Source of the DNA: Zantedeschia hybrid cultivar
Taxonomy: Eukaryota; Streptophyta; Magnoliopsida; Alismatales; Araceae
Length of the DNA: 64,000 bases
NCBI GenBank assembly: GCA_030544215.1
Contig: JARZZO010000013.1
Span: 26,085,229 to 26,149,228, forward strand
Direction: 5' to 3'
Shown here: one piece after another, positions 47,030 through 57,959 of the stretch
Numbering within the stretch: the first letter of the stretch is position 1
Layout of the letters: every line of letters begins with the position of its first letter
Made by a program: the position numbers and the translations under genes
The notes under the pieces: model-generated
The model's input: the letters and a program-made list of their open reading frames with translations, nothing else
Databases searched by the model: none
Told to the model about the DNA's origin: nothing

Positions 47030-47800
47030 AGCCCAAAGGCTATAAGTGCGTCTACCTCCAACTAGAACACTTGGTGTGCTCCACTTGATCAAAAATAGTA
47101 ATGTTGGTGAACTGGGCACATGAACAAAAATAATGAGTAAGCTTACTTAAAGAGTAGATTTAATGTATTATTACTTGATCAAAAATTAGCAGTGTTGATG
47201 AATTGAGCACTAGAATAAAATCCAGTAAGCGTACCTTTTGCAAGAAGTAGTGGAAAGCCTAGGTGTGGCCTAGGTATTGGCCATAGCTCTGGGAGAGACT
47301 GAACTAATATAAATCTGAGTGCCTCATGTGTGATTGATTTTTCTCCAGTCTCATTATGATTAGGATGAGTTTAGCTTAATAATTAATGTTATGCAATACA
47401 AAGTTTCAATCCATAAGATAGGTTAATAATAGAAATTTATTTGGCACTCTCATCCACCTCCCTCTAGAAGTTGCATAGTTACTAACCTTGCTGATCTCTA
47501 GGAGAGGTTTACACGTCTGGATGGGAAATTGTTCATTTCTATAAATATAGTACAGCCTCTATAGATCTAAGAAGATTTATGTTGATTTTTATTTTATATT
47601 CCTAAATAGAACTAATGTCATTTATATATAAAAAGTCTTTTAATAAAAGAAACAGTAAAATAGTTAAATAGAACTAATCTCATTTATACAAGTCTTTTAA
47701 CAGAAACAAATAGTGAAGTAATTATGGATTTAAACTATTCTGAATGAACAAGAGATGTGAATGTTTGGATACCTAAAGGAAAGAACACAATGAAGAGTTA
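47030..47800. other. Non-repetitive-looking DNA next to the ankyrin pseudogene
   Basis: No gene or known element recognised. It may hold introns or 3' sequence of the minus-strand ankyrin gene to its right. A short direct similarity (GATCAAAAAT ... GTTGGTGAACTGGGCAC and GTTGATGAATTGAGCAC) appears near 47090 and 47180. Confidence 0.4.
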
Positions 47801-47810
47801 AATACATACC

Positions 47811-48768
47811 CAAGTGACCTGCGAGAACTGCAGCGTGTATGGCTGTCCTGCCCATGGGGTCCTTTATAGCTTGAATAGATATTCCTCTATGTGTAAGGTT
47901 GGAGTGAACTCAGTCAGTGCAGAAGAGAATTTTTTTTTTGAAAACTCCCTGGTGCACTGTTTTTCCCATTTCTCATGAGAGGTAATTTTGAAAAATTCTC
48001 TCCCCTCTCTCGATACACTTACTAAGTCCCAACCAAATCTACACTAACAATAACCAGACCCTTATAACTTCGGCGCTTGAGATGGGGCCCTTTGAAGTAA
48101 GGCGTGGACAACTCTGCGCAGAGGTCTAATGGCCGCTAAGTAAAGCACAGATTCACCATGCATGGTTGATGGTTGTTAACAATGTTCGACAGCTTGGGGT
48201 CTGCATTCAGCAGATCCACTGCCACATCGCCGCGGCCATTTCGCACGGCCTCGTGCAAGGCCGTGTCTCCTTTCTCGTTCAGCTATGCATTCCCTCCTCC
48301 GTGTTCGACGTCTCCCTCTTGGGACGCGGTAGTTGACCGCGTGATGCCGACGAAGAAGGTGACCGTGGAGTTGTACCCAAGACTTGACGCAGGGTGTAGA
48401 GGTGTCTCCCCACTTGAATTCGCCTTGAGAAGCATTGAGGCATCCCTGGTGCAGATCTCCTTAACAAACTCCTCGCAACCACACTACACGACTATATGAT
48501 GAAGTGCCGTCTTCTTCTGCGGTGTGGTACCGGAGATGAGGTTTGCATTTAGCCGCCGGAGGCGATCGACCGACGTCACCGTTCTTAGCTGCGGAAAGCA
48601 GTTCAGGATCCATTGATGCCAACTTAATTTCTCGGAGTTCTTACCGTCTTGTGGCCTCCTGAGGGCTTCGCTGCAGAAGATATCAATCGAGCACGTATCC
48701 AGCAAGCCGGACGGATGTTCAGGGTAGCCGTCTTGTACGCCTATAGTGTCTATTAATGCCAGCTTCAA
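47811..48768 (-). pseudogene. Ankyrin-repeat (ACD6-like) pseudogene
   Basis: On the minus strand from ATG 48768 an N-terminal region leads into ankyrin repeats: TPQKKTALH, then after a TAG (48486-48484) EEFVKEIC, then SSGETPLHPASSLGY, and after a second TAG (near 48283) EKGDTALHEAVRNGRGDVAVDLL. A separate piece at about 47890-47810 reads DPMGRTAIHAAVLAGHLG and ends at a GTATGT donor, consistent with a later exon. Plant ACD6-type proteins combine ankyrin repeats with a membrane domain and act in defence signalling; no membrane domain is visible here. This is the only host-gene-like sequence in the window, and it is broken. Confidence 0.75.
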
Positions 48769-48780
48769 GAAATAAACTTG

Positions 48781-49356
48781 AACAAAGTATCAAGGGCTAC
48801 TTTGCTGAGGGTACAAGGAGCTTCCCACCTAGATACCTTGTTCTAGCTTCTTGATACTTTTTCAAATTTTCTTCCTGACAGACTCCAACAGCATGTAAAC
48901 GTTTAGGAGAGAAAGGAAGTTTTTTCAGAATTTGCCAAAACAACCCTTTAGTTTCCCATCTTTTGCAAATGATCAAGGTCAGAAAAAAATCAAATCAGAT
49001 TAGAGTCATTAGTTAAATTTATTTATTTTATTATGTTTACATTTGTTTTTGATTTATTTCATCATTCCAAAATATCTGACTAACTAAACATTTGCATAAT
49101 TAGCTAAAATCATATCAATAGGTTAACATTAAAATACAAGCACTTCTAGATATTTTACTAAAGTATTTATTTATGATTTTATAAATTTAACTTATTTATT
49201 CATCGAAAGATCTTTACAAGAGAATTATTTACATATGCATCCTTACGAAAATACCAGATATTATATCCTCTCCCACCTTGTTTCATCCTCGAAATTTAAG
49301 GATTTGGGATTACCAAACAGTTGTGGGTATTTTTCTTGTATCTCATCCTTAGTCTC
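48781..49356. other. AT-rich DNA without a recognised feature
   Basis: No coding region, repeat or element end that I can support; it ends where the third Tat element's LTR begins. Confidence 0.4.
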
Positions 49357-50110
49357 TGATGTAGACGAAGCTATCACGGTCAGATTCCGAGACTAGAATC
49401 CGAAATAGATCGAAGGAGACAGACAGGGATCCGAACTGAGATCGGGGGGGAGTACGGGACCGAGGCTCCAAGGCCGAGAAGTACCCGGACAAAGACTTGC
49501 CAGGGGCGAAGCTGACTCTGCTGGGCCGAAGGAGATCCGGCTGGCGAAGAGCGAGGCCCAGACCTTTGGGGGAAGAAGACCGAGACCGGTGGCCGAGGCC
49601 GGCTCGGAAGAGGTCGGCGAAGATTCAAACCGAGGCCCCTGCAAGAAGAAGAAGAACTCGTCAGTGAGGGTCCCGGGCTTCGGCCCAAGAGAACCCCCTC
49701 CGACGGCTAAGTCAGCTTCTGAAGAAGATTTGATTCAGAAGGGAAGGAAGAAGAAGAAGCTTAAAAGCTTTGGACTATAGTCCTTGGTGAAGAAGACATA
49801 CCTTTTGTAATAAATAGCCGTCTATTTATAACGGAAGATAGAGGTTACTTGGTTGTGGCAGCCGATATTGGACTATATTTTAGGTTACTGGTAAACCGCC
49901 ATAGTGCCTAACAACCCACCGGAGTGGACCGGATACGGCTACTGGGCCGAGAGCTGGGGTCTGCTGTTTGGCCGAATGCCGCTAGTGGGCTGAAGGCCGC
50001 TTGCTGAGCCGAGTGCCGCCAATGGGCTGGAGGCCGCTAGTGGGCCACTATTGTTGGACTGCTGCTATTGTTGGGCTGTTTAATGGGCCGAATTGGATTA
50101 TTCCCCATCA
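49357..50110 (-). repeat. 3' LTR of element 3
   Basis: 754 bp, TGATGTAGAC ... CCCCATCA, so TGATG...CATCA ends. It is followed by CATGGCCCCCTACTC, a polypurine tract when read on minus. The first 500 bases match 61644-62153 closely. Confidence 0.85.
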
Positions 50111-50125
50111 CATGGCCCCCTACTC
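50111..50125 (-). other. Polypurine tract of element 3
   Basis: On minus GAGTAGGGGGCCATG directly before the 3' LTR start TGATGGGG. It is the expected primer site for plus-strand DNA synthesis. Confidence 0.75.
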
Positions 50126-51052
50126 ATGTTGTTCTCAATTCCATGAAACGCCAAGAGTAGAATCCGAAGCCCTTCGGAAAAATAACATATGATATGAACC
50201 TTGTCCGAAACTGTTACCACCCCTGTTCCGAAAACTGGGAGACAAGGCTTCACCTTAGGTCGGCCGAGGGCTGGTGACAAACAACCTCGTCTTAGGTCAA
50301 GACCCTGTCGTAGACACCTTCGTCTCAGGCTGAGACTTGGTGACGAATACCTTCGTCCCCAGTTGTGAAAGGGCGAGGCTTTCAGAGTACTTTAGAACAC
50401 CAGGCAAGAGCGGGAAAGACCTTGAGTCTCCCGCCTTCACGGTCGCGTCACAACAAACATAGGACACGTGTTTAACATCCGGCCAGGCTGCCGAAAGCAC
50501 AAAAAGATCTCAGCCGTTAACAGCGATCACCTGGATTGCGGTCACTTTGGCTCTTTGCCCGAGACTTCACCTGGATACCGCCTCTCCGGCCCCCCGGCAC
50601 GAGTATCGGGACACGTGGCGAGCATCCGGACGAATAGCCGAATGGTTAGGCCGCATCCGGCCGTTGATCGCCTCTTCTTGATTCGGCAGCCCGCTCGTCA
50701 TCATAGCGAAGGACAGGACACGCGTCGAGCATCCGAGCAGGGCGGGAGCCGAGGGGTGAGAGGATCTCGGCCGTCAGTTCGCCATCCGACCCCCTCAGGT
50801 TCTTCTATAAATACCAGCCCCCTTCTCCATATCACAGTTCCTTCGCCTGCTTTGTCTTCCTCTCCGCGCCAGTGCCTTCCCGCGAGCAACTCCGCGAGCA
50901 CCTTTGCTTCTCCGACCGTGTGTGCTATCGTGGGTGTTTGGGGACGTCCTGTCCATCGCCGGGGAGTTCCTTGTCGCCGGAGAGTTCCTATCGCCGGGGA
51001 GTTCTTAGTCTGATGGTAAGCCTCAGCCCCAACCTTCTCTCTTTTTCGATTC
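50126..51052 (+). promoter_or_regulatory. Promoter region of the plus-strand accessory gene of element 3
   Basis: No gene. It contains several imperfect repeats (GACACGTG near 50464, ACACGTGGCGAGCATCCG near 50612, ACACGCGTCGAGCATCCG near 50718) with G-box-like CACGTG cores, and a TATA box CTATAAATA at 50805-50813. The leader to the ATG at 51053 is about 210 bases and includes ATGGTAAGCC near 51014. Confidence 0.5.
50805..50813 (+). promoter_or_regulatory. TATA box of the accessory gene of element 3
   Basis: CTATAAATA on +, about 240 bases before the chosen ATG 51053, preceded by the CACGTG-type repeats. Confidence 0.65.
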
Positions 51053-53509
51053 ATGTCCAGTAGTTCTTCTTCGGCCGAGAGCAACTTTTCGGCCGAAAGC
51101 AGCTCATCGTGCTCCCCATCCAGACCTACTCCTCAGTCTTCTCTGTCATCTCCCTTTTCTTCGAACTATTTTCTTTCCGTTATGACGGACGAGGCAGAAG
51201 CGGTTCCGGCTGCTGCTGAACCCTCCACTACGGGCCGTCGTCAGGCCGAGACGGTCTCGGATGTAGCTAGTGCTCTTGATGTCGAGGGAATCAATATCAT
51301 AACTAACTACTATCTGATTCCCTCTTGGTTGATTCCCATTCGGCCCGGGAGGCGTACCAGAGCCAACACTGTTCGGCCGGGTAGCTTCTCGATTTATGAG
51401 CACAGCTTCCGGGCGGGCTTTCGCCTTCCTCTTCATTCTTTTGTTATAAATCTTTTGAGCTTTTACGGACTAGCCCGGTCCCAATTCTTTCCGAATTCCT
51501 GGCAGACAGTTTATGCTTTTCTGGCCCTGAACTCCATTCTCGACTTCAACCCCTTTGTAAATATTTTTCGCTATCTTTTCAAGATTAAACCTCAGGGGAA
51601 GTCCTCTTGGTTTTGCTTCGTCCCCCGCTTCGGCCGAGGGATCTTCTCCGGGAAGTCCTCGTCCATTCATCGTTGGAAAGAGGACTTCTTTTTCATTTCT
51701 TTGCCGGAGGGGGATAAGAGTGTTTAGCCCTTTCCTACCGAATGGGCACCCTTGGCCGAGGGCCTTTCCGACCCACCCACCCTCAGCTCCGAGCAGATTG
51801 CTGACGCTCACCTCTTCAAGGATGAGGCTCCGTACAACATTGCGGAGCTTCTCGAGGACGGGGACAGGCTCATAGAGATGGGAGCCTGGCCGGACCCGTC
51901 GTACTCTCCTGCCCGGGTCTTCCCCTACCTTCCTCTCAAAGATGCCCCAGGTGAGGCCGAGGCGAGAGCTACCGCGACTAGGGCTCCGGCCGAAGCCCGT
52001 CCATCCGAAGAGGGCGCCGAAGCTATGGCCAGGGGTAAGTCGGCTTTGGGTAAAAAGTTACTGTTTGAACTTTTGCTAACTCTTCTTTTCTATTTTCAGA
52101 GATGTCTGGTCTCTGGGGCCTTACAAGCCGGATCTCCAAACAGTCCGCACCGTCTCGACCGTCCCAGCCGTGGCCTGCGGAAGGGAGGATGGCCGGAGGA
52201 GTTTTGGCCCCGGGTGCTCGGACCACGAGGCAGACAGCGGCTTCCGCTGAAGGCCGCGCGGCTGCCGCCGCTCTCGAGAGGGAGCGACGGAAGGGGAAGG
52301 AGCTCGCCGGAGGGAGTGGGCGGTCCGAGAAGCGGAGCCGGCCGAATGACCTCGGCAAAAGGGAATCCGCCCCGGCGACCAAGAGGCCGGTCTCGGGAAG
52401 GGACGCTCCACTTTCGTCGCCTCCCGAGCCGCAGAGGGGAGATTCCCCTTCGGCTACCGGGGCCGCCGCAGAGACGCTGTCCTATCCCTTCGGGGTGGCC
52501 GGGACCCACATGTCCCGGGAGTACGGGCACGAGCTTTGGTGCCCGGACATGGGGGTCTTCACGGATGACAGTCTGGATGACTCCCGGACGTGCCTGCGCC
52601 TGACTCGTGGCTGGACCCTCCCGATGGCTGGGGATGAGATCAGGGAGCTTTCTTCGGAAGGCTTGTCCCTGCAATGCGTCCGACATGCCGTCCAGGTGAG
52701 AGCCCCCTCTTCGTCCTTGCTCGTTGTTTCCGTTAGTTGCTTTGACTCATGTTTTTCTCTTTCTGCTGTAGGCTGCAGTCATGTGCGGGGCTCTTGCTCA
52801 CCGCCAGGCCCTCATCCAGCAGAAGCTTCAGGACATCGACCAGGCCTCGAACCAGCTGGCTTCGGGCAAAGTGGCCTCGGTGCGGTGCGATCTCGAGGCC
52901 AGCATCGATGTCCTCATCGGGGCGAACTCGCGGCTGCGGTCTGAGTGGGACGAGCAGAAGGAGGTGATCCACACCACCTCAGAGGCCAAGAAGAAGGCCG
53001 AGAAGGAGCTGGAGCGGGCCTGGGTCGAGATCGCGTCCTTGAAGGCTGAGATCCAGGACAAGGCCAAGGAGCGGGACGAGGAGCGCCGCTGCCACGCCGA
53101 GGAGGTATCGGCCCTGAAGGCGGACTTGGAGGCCAAGACCAAGGAAGCTGATGACGTCGCACGCATGGCCGTGGCGAGCTATAAGGAGGGCCCGGAGTAT
53201 GCTGACGAGATGCTCGAGGCCGGGGCTAAGGCGGCCTTGACCATGTTTGATCTGGGGATGGCCATTGCCCAAAATGCGTGTCCGGACACAGATCTGACCG
53301 GCTTCGGCTACCCTACCGACCAAGAAGGCAAAGAGATCTTAGCCTGGTGGCGAGCACTCAAGGCCGAAAGAACCCCGGCTTCTCCGGAAGATGCCGCGGC
53401 GGGAATCCCGGTTTCTTCGGAAGATGCCGCGGCGGGTTCGGACCGTGCTTCTCCAGCGTTTCCTGGCCATACTCCTATCGACGTGGATGGCGATGACGCC
53501 GAAAGCTAA
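51053..53509 (+). pseudogene. Transposase_28-like accessory gene, 3 exons, antisense to element 3
   Basis: Exons from splice sites and frame: 51053-52034 (GTAAGT donor), 52100-52695 (TTTTCAG acceptor, GTGAGA donor) and 52772-53509. Intron 1 is phase 1, intron 2 phase 0; about 771 codons. Exon 1, after a Ser-rich start, has ITNYYLIPSWLIP, SIYEHSFRAGFRLPLHSFV and FYGLARSQFFPNSW, resembling the plant Transposase_28 (putative gypsy-type transposon) family. Exon 2 is basic and Ala/Arg/Pro-rich. Exon 3 is a long Glu/Lys/Ala coiled coil with an acidic tail. One in-frame TAG at 51725-51727 (CAG to TAG fits) breaks exon 1. Despite the family name no transposase catalytic motif is visible; the function is unknown. 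Confidence 0.75.
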
Positions 53510-53671
53510 TCCGGGGGCTTGTCCCGGTTCTTTTTTGTTTTTCAGGATGCCGAGGCCAGGTACACGGCCCGTTTTTGTACTTGTGCATATATAGAAGTAT
53601 TTTGCTCTTGCTTATTTCATGGCGTTTTTCTGAGTAGATAGCCGAATTCAGTCCTGTATGTGGCTGAAGCC

Positions 53672-54436
53672 ATGCCGCTCATGATACGGTTTGCATGGCC
53701 GGAGCCACTCCCGGTACGGTTTACACGGACTTAAGATAATAGTGCCGCTCCCGATACAGTTTGCATGGCCGAAGCCACTCCCGGTACGGTTTGCATGGAC
53801 TTAAGAGAATAGTGCCGCTCCCGATACGGTTTGCATGGCCGAAGCCACTCCCGGTACGGTTTCCATGGACTCAAGAGAATAGTGCCGCTCCCGATACGGT
53901 TTGCATGGCCGAAGCCACTCCCGGTACGGTTTACACGGACTTAAGAGAATAGTGCTGCTCCCGATACGGTTTGCATGGCCGAAGCCACTCCCGGTACGGT
54001 TTACACGGACTTAAGAGAATAGTGCCGCTCCCGATACGGTTTGCATGGCCGAAGCCACTCCCGCTACGGTTTACACGGACTCAAGAGAATAGTGCCGCTC
54101 CTGATACGGTTTGCATGGCCGAAGCCACTCCCGGTACGGTTTACACGGACTTAAGAGAATAGTGCCTCTCCCAATACGGTTTGCATGGCCGAAGCCACTC
54201 CCGGTACGGTTTACACGGACTTAAGAGAATAGTGCCGCTCCCGATACGGTTTGCATGGCCGAAGCCACTCCCGGTACGGTTTACACGGACTTAAGAGAAT
54301 AGTGCCGCTCTCGATACGGTTTGCATGGTCGAAGTCACTCCCGGTACGGTTTATACGGACTCAAGAGAATAGTGCCGCTCCCGATACGGTTTGCATGGCC
54401 GAAGCCACTCCCGGTACAGTTTACACGGACTTAGAG
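53672..54436. repeat. Minisatellite, about 11 copies of a 70-bp unit
   Basis: Each unit has two related halves of 35 bp: CCGCTCCCGATACGGTTTGC and CCACTCCCGGTACGGTTTAC with their tails. Copies differ by a few bases. It lies between the coiled-coil gene and the end of pol of element 3. Short ORFs starting MHGRSHSRYGL are translations of the repeat, not genes. Confidence 0.95.
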
Positions 54437-54501
54437 AGCCAGACAATACTTCGGAACAAAAAATACATTCATGGTGTCCGGCTGAACTCCGGGAAAATAA
54501 C

Positions 54502-56378
54502 TTATATGAAATAGCGTCGAAGGCGCTCCACATTCCAAGTGCGTGGGAGAGGCTGGCCCGAAAGGGTCTCCAGCCGATAGGCCCCTCGTTGGATTACTTC
54601 TCGTACGCGATAAGGGCCCTCCCAATTCGGAGAAAGCTTCCCTGCAACTTCGGCTGGCTTGGATGCGTGGGCGTTCCGCAATACGAGGTTTCCGGTTTCA
54701 AAACTTCGGGGTTTCACCCGAGCGTTGTGATATCTCGCCATGCGTTGCTAATATGCCGCCAGGCGAATGCGAGCTTGATCCCTTGTCTCTTCTATAAGAT
54801 CAAGGTGATCCCTCAGGGCTTCATCGTTATCCTTCAGATCGTAAGTAAGAACCCTCGGCGATGGCAAGCCGACTTCAATAGGAATAACCGCTTCCACCCC
54901 ATAGGCCATTCGGAATGGGGTTTCTTTGGTAGGGGTTCGGCTTGTTGTCCGATAAGCCCATAGAACGCTTGGCAGCTCTTCGACCCATCGGCCTTTAGCC
55001 TTGCCGAGGCGAGTCTTCAATCCTCGCAATAGGCTTCGGTTAGTGACTTCGACTTGGCCATTCGTCCGAGGGTGAGCTACCGAAGCGAATTTATGAAGAA
55101 TGCCGAAGCTTGCGCAGTTGTCTTTGAACTGATGGCTGTCAAATTGCTTGCCATTATCTGAGATGATTGTCCGAGGGATGCCGTAGCGACAAATGATGGT
55201 CTTCCATACGAAGTTCCATGCATTACTATCGGTTATAGACGCGAGGGGTTCGACTTCAACCCACTTGGTGAAGTAATCCACCGCCACAATAAGGAATTTC
55301 CTCTGGCCGGTGGCCATGGGAAAAGGTCCCAAGATATCAATCCCCCATTGGGCGAAAGGCCAATGATCTGATAGAGGTGTTAGGAGGGTTGCCGACTGGT
55401 GAATGAGAGAGCTATACCTCTGGCACTGGTCACAGCGGCGGACGAGAGCAGCGGCGTCCTCTCGGAGTGTCGGCCACCAGTACCCTTGCCTTAAGAGTTT
55501 GTGGGTCAAGGTCCTTCCTCCTGCGTGTGCTCCGCAGATTCCTTCACATACCTCCCGAAGGGCATAGTCAGCTTCGGCCGGGCCGAGACATCGAAGGAGT
55601 GGCCGGCCGAAGGACTTCTTATATAGCATACCCTCCAGAATTAGAAAATGGGAAGAGCGCTGCCGGACGCGCCTTGCTTCCTTTGGATCAAACGGGACCT
55701 CCTCTCGGAGGAGAAAAGCGATCAAGGGAGTCATCCAGGTCTCTACTTCGGATTCATTCACTTGCATGACCTTGGATTTGCCGAGACTCGGCTCAGACAG
55801 TTCTTCTACTAAGACCATTCGGCCTCCTCCCCCATCTTGAGTCGATGCTAGCCGGGAAAGGGCATCGGATCGAGCATTTTCGGCCCAAGGGATCCGCACA
55901 ATCTCGAAAGAAATAAATTCAGCCAAGATCTTGCGGGTTACCTGGAGATAGGATGTCATCAATGCGTCCCGGGCCTCGTACTCCCCAGTGACTTGGTGGG
56001 TGATAAGCTGAGAGTCGCTGAACGTCCTTATCCTTTGCGCACCGAGCCTTCTAGCAGCCCGAAGGCCTGATATAAGGGCTTCGTACTCAATGGCATTGTT
56101 GGTAGCCGGGAAGGAGAAGCGCAGCGCATACTCCGTGACGATCCCTTCTGGAGATGCCAAGATCCACCCGGCACCACTGCCTGAAGAGCATGCGGACCCG
56201 TCAATGTATAGTTGCCATTCATCCGTCGAGGATAAAGGAGCCGAAGCAACTTCGGCTTCAGGGTTTGCTCTGACTTCTAGCTGAGGGGCCGAGGATGCTT
56301 CGGGTGTGAGCTCGGCAATGAAATCGGCCAAAGCTTGAGCTTTTGCTACTGTCTGAGGCCCGTAAGAGATGTCAAACT
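54502..56378 (-). pseudogene. pol: Element 3 pol: second RNase H and integrase
   Basis: Read right to left. The archaeal-type RNase H has YIDGSACSSGSGAGW, NNAIEYEALISGL, TFSDSQLI and ARSDALSRLA, with D-E-D-D all present. Integrase follows: zinc module (HAGGRTLTHKL ... CDQCQ), D in WGIDILGPF, D in ISDNGKQF and E in NGQVEVTNR, so the triad is intact. TAG at 54750-54748 (AAY then stop then QRMARYHN) breaks the C-terminal part, whose LSPNWEGPYRV block ends near 54502. The right end at 56378 is the edge of a solo LTR; the chain resumes at 57960. Confidence 0.88.
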
Positions 56379-57954
56379 TGTTAGAATTGGGTGGACTCAA
56401 AGCCAATCATTGTACATTCTAGTTCAGATTATTAATAAAGGCATTTATTTCTTCATTTAATAGTTCTCGCAAACGACTATCGTAATGAAGGTCCATAGAC
56501 AAATGTATGGGATATTGAATCATGATGAGATCATGATAGTGAGATCAATATCCTAAGGCAATTGTCTTAAATAGTTCTCGATCATAGGATATTTGAGATG
56601 GACATTAAATATCCGATAAGATCGACACAAGTTATGTCTGCTCATATGATGAGGGTGAATGATCTCACATTCACTCGTGTGGTGACACTAAGACAAACAA
56701 GTGGGTGCTCATTAGAGAATGAGTTCACTGAACAGACCCAAATAAAAATTCATGGATGGTAATTATACCTATTAGTCAACCAGGGAATTCTATCGTTGCA
56801 GTAGCACAGTTGGTCCTTTGACCTGAGTCACCAATGATACCTTGTTTGTGGACCATTGTATCTTGATTCTCTGACTCGTGGACTTTAACCATTAAGTCCA
56901 CCATAATCGGTCTTTCAGATACAGTGGAAAGCTTACGAAGGTAATTGAGTGAACAACAAGGGATCACTCACTCTTGGTATAAGACTGGAGAGAGAATGTC
57001 CTATAGATGTGTACACAGAAATCCCTGGCCAGGGTCAAATGAAAGAGATGTCTTTCTAGATATTAACTATGTACTGGAATCCATCTGGATAATGCGATAG
57101 AGGGTTTGACTATAAAACCATACCCTTGCGTTATCGGGACATTGCATGAGTGAAGGATTATATCTGTGCGGTATCGGCAGACGGAAAGGTTCAATTGAAG
57201 GGAACAGTATCCCTTATATCTTCTGGGATCATGAGGTAGTGTTTGGTGCTGTTCATGATCAGAAGGCCAAGTGAATTAATCATCGGATGATAATTTACTT
57301 GTTTATTAAATTAATCATTTAACATGCGATGTTTAAATGTTAATTAATAAATATTAAACTCAAGAAACAGTTCTAAGTTTAATGGGCCTGCAACCAGACT
57401 GATATATGGGCCTGGAGGGTCACACACATAAGAGTTCTCGTCAGACGGTGAGAGATGTTAAATTTCATGCTTATCTGGGTTTTTGTGAAAAACTGCAGGA
57501 TAAACATGAAGATTTAATGGAGAATTATCTAAGGCCAAACTCTTGGATAATCATGAGGATTAATTGTTGTGCTTATCCTTATTTCTATATAAGGAGGGCC
57601 AAAGGGGAGTGGTAAAAAGTTAGTTGGACGAATTTTACTCCCCAGATTCTCTCTCTCCTCTCTCTCTCTTCTTCTCGGAGTGGATCTGTCTCTCTCCGCG
57701 CATGGTGGATCTGAGATCTGGTCGGAGCACTCAAGTCGAGGAGGAAATCGCGTCTGCTGCGGGAACTCGTGTGGATACCTCTAGAGATCGTGCGCATGCG
57801 CGATTACCGAGTCGGCATCATCCACGGGAGATTCGCAACCCCGCAAAGGTGAAGAACTGTTCTTCCCACTTAGATTTAATGTCTGTTTTACAACCCCAGC
57901 AACCGATACAATGGAATCTTTTTATTTCCGCTGCGTTCATGGCGATTCCTAACA
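56379..57954 (+). mobile_element. Solo copia LTR (same family as Copia C)
   Basis: TGTTAGAATTGGG ... TTCCTAACA, 1576 bp, with target duplication AAACT at 56374-56378 and 57955-57959. It aligns with 62154-63739. It sits inside the RNase H region of element 3 pol: KWAIELGEF on the right and KFDISYGPQ on the left join across it. There is no internal copia sequence, so it arose by LTR-LTR recombination. Confidence 0.95.
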
Positions 57955-57959
57955 AAACT

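Noticed and set aside
51146..53323. Long minus-strand ORFs opposite the Transposase_28-like gene
   Set aside because: Shadow frames in GC-rich coding DNA; no splice logic or domain, and the plus strand gives a coherent three-exon gene.
53761..54514. Repeated small proteins starting MHGRSHSRYGL
   Set aside because: Translation of the 70-bp minisatellite; other frames are similarly open.
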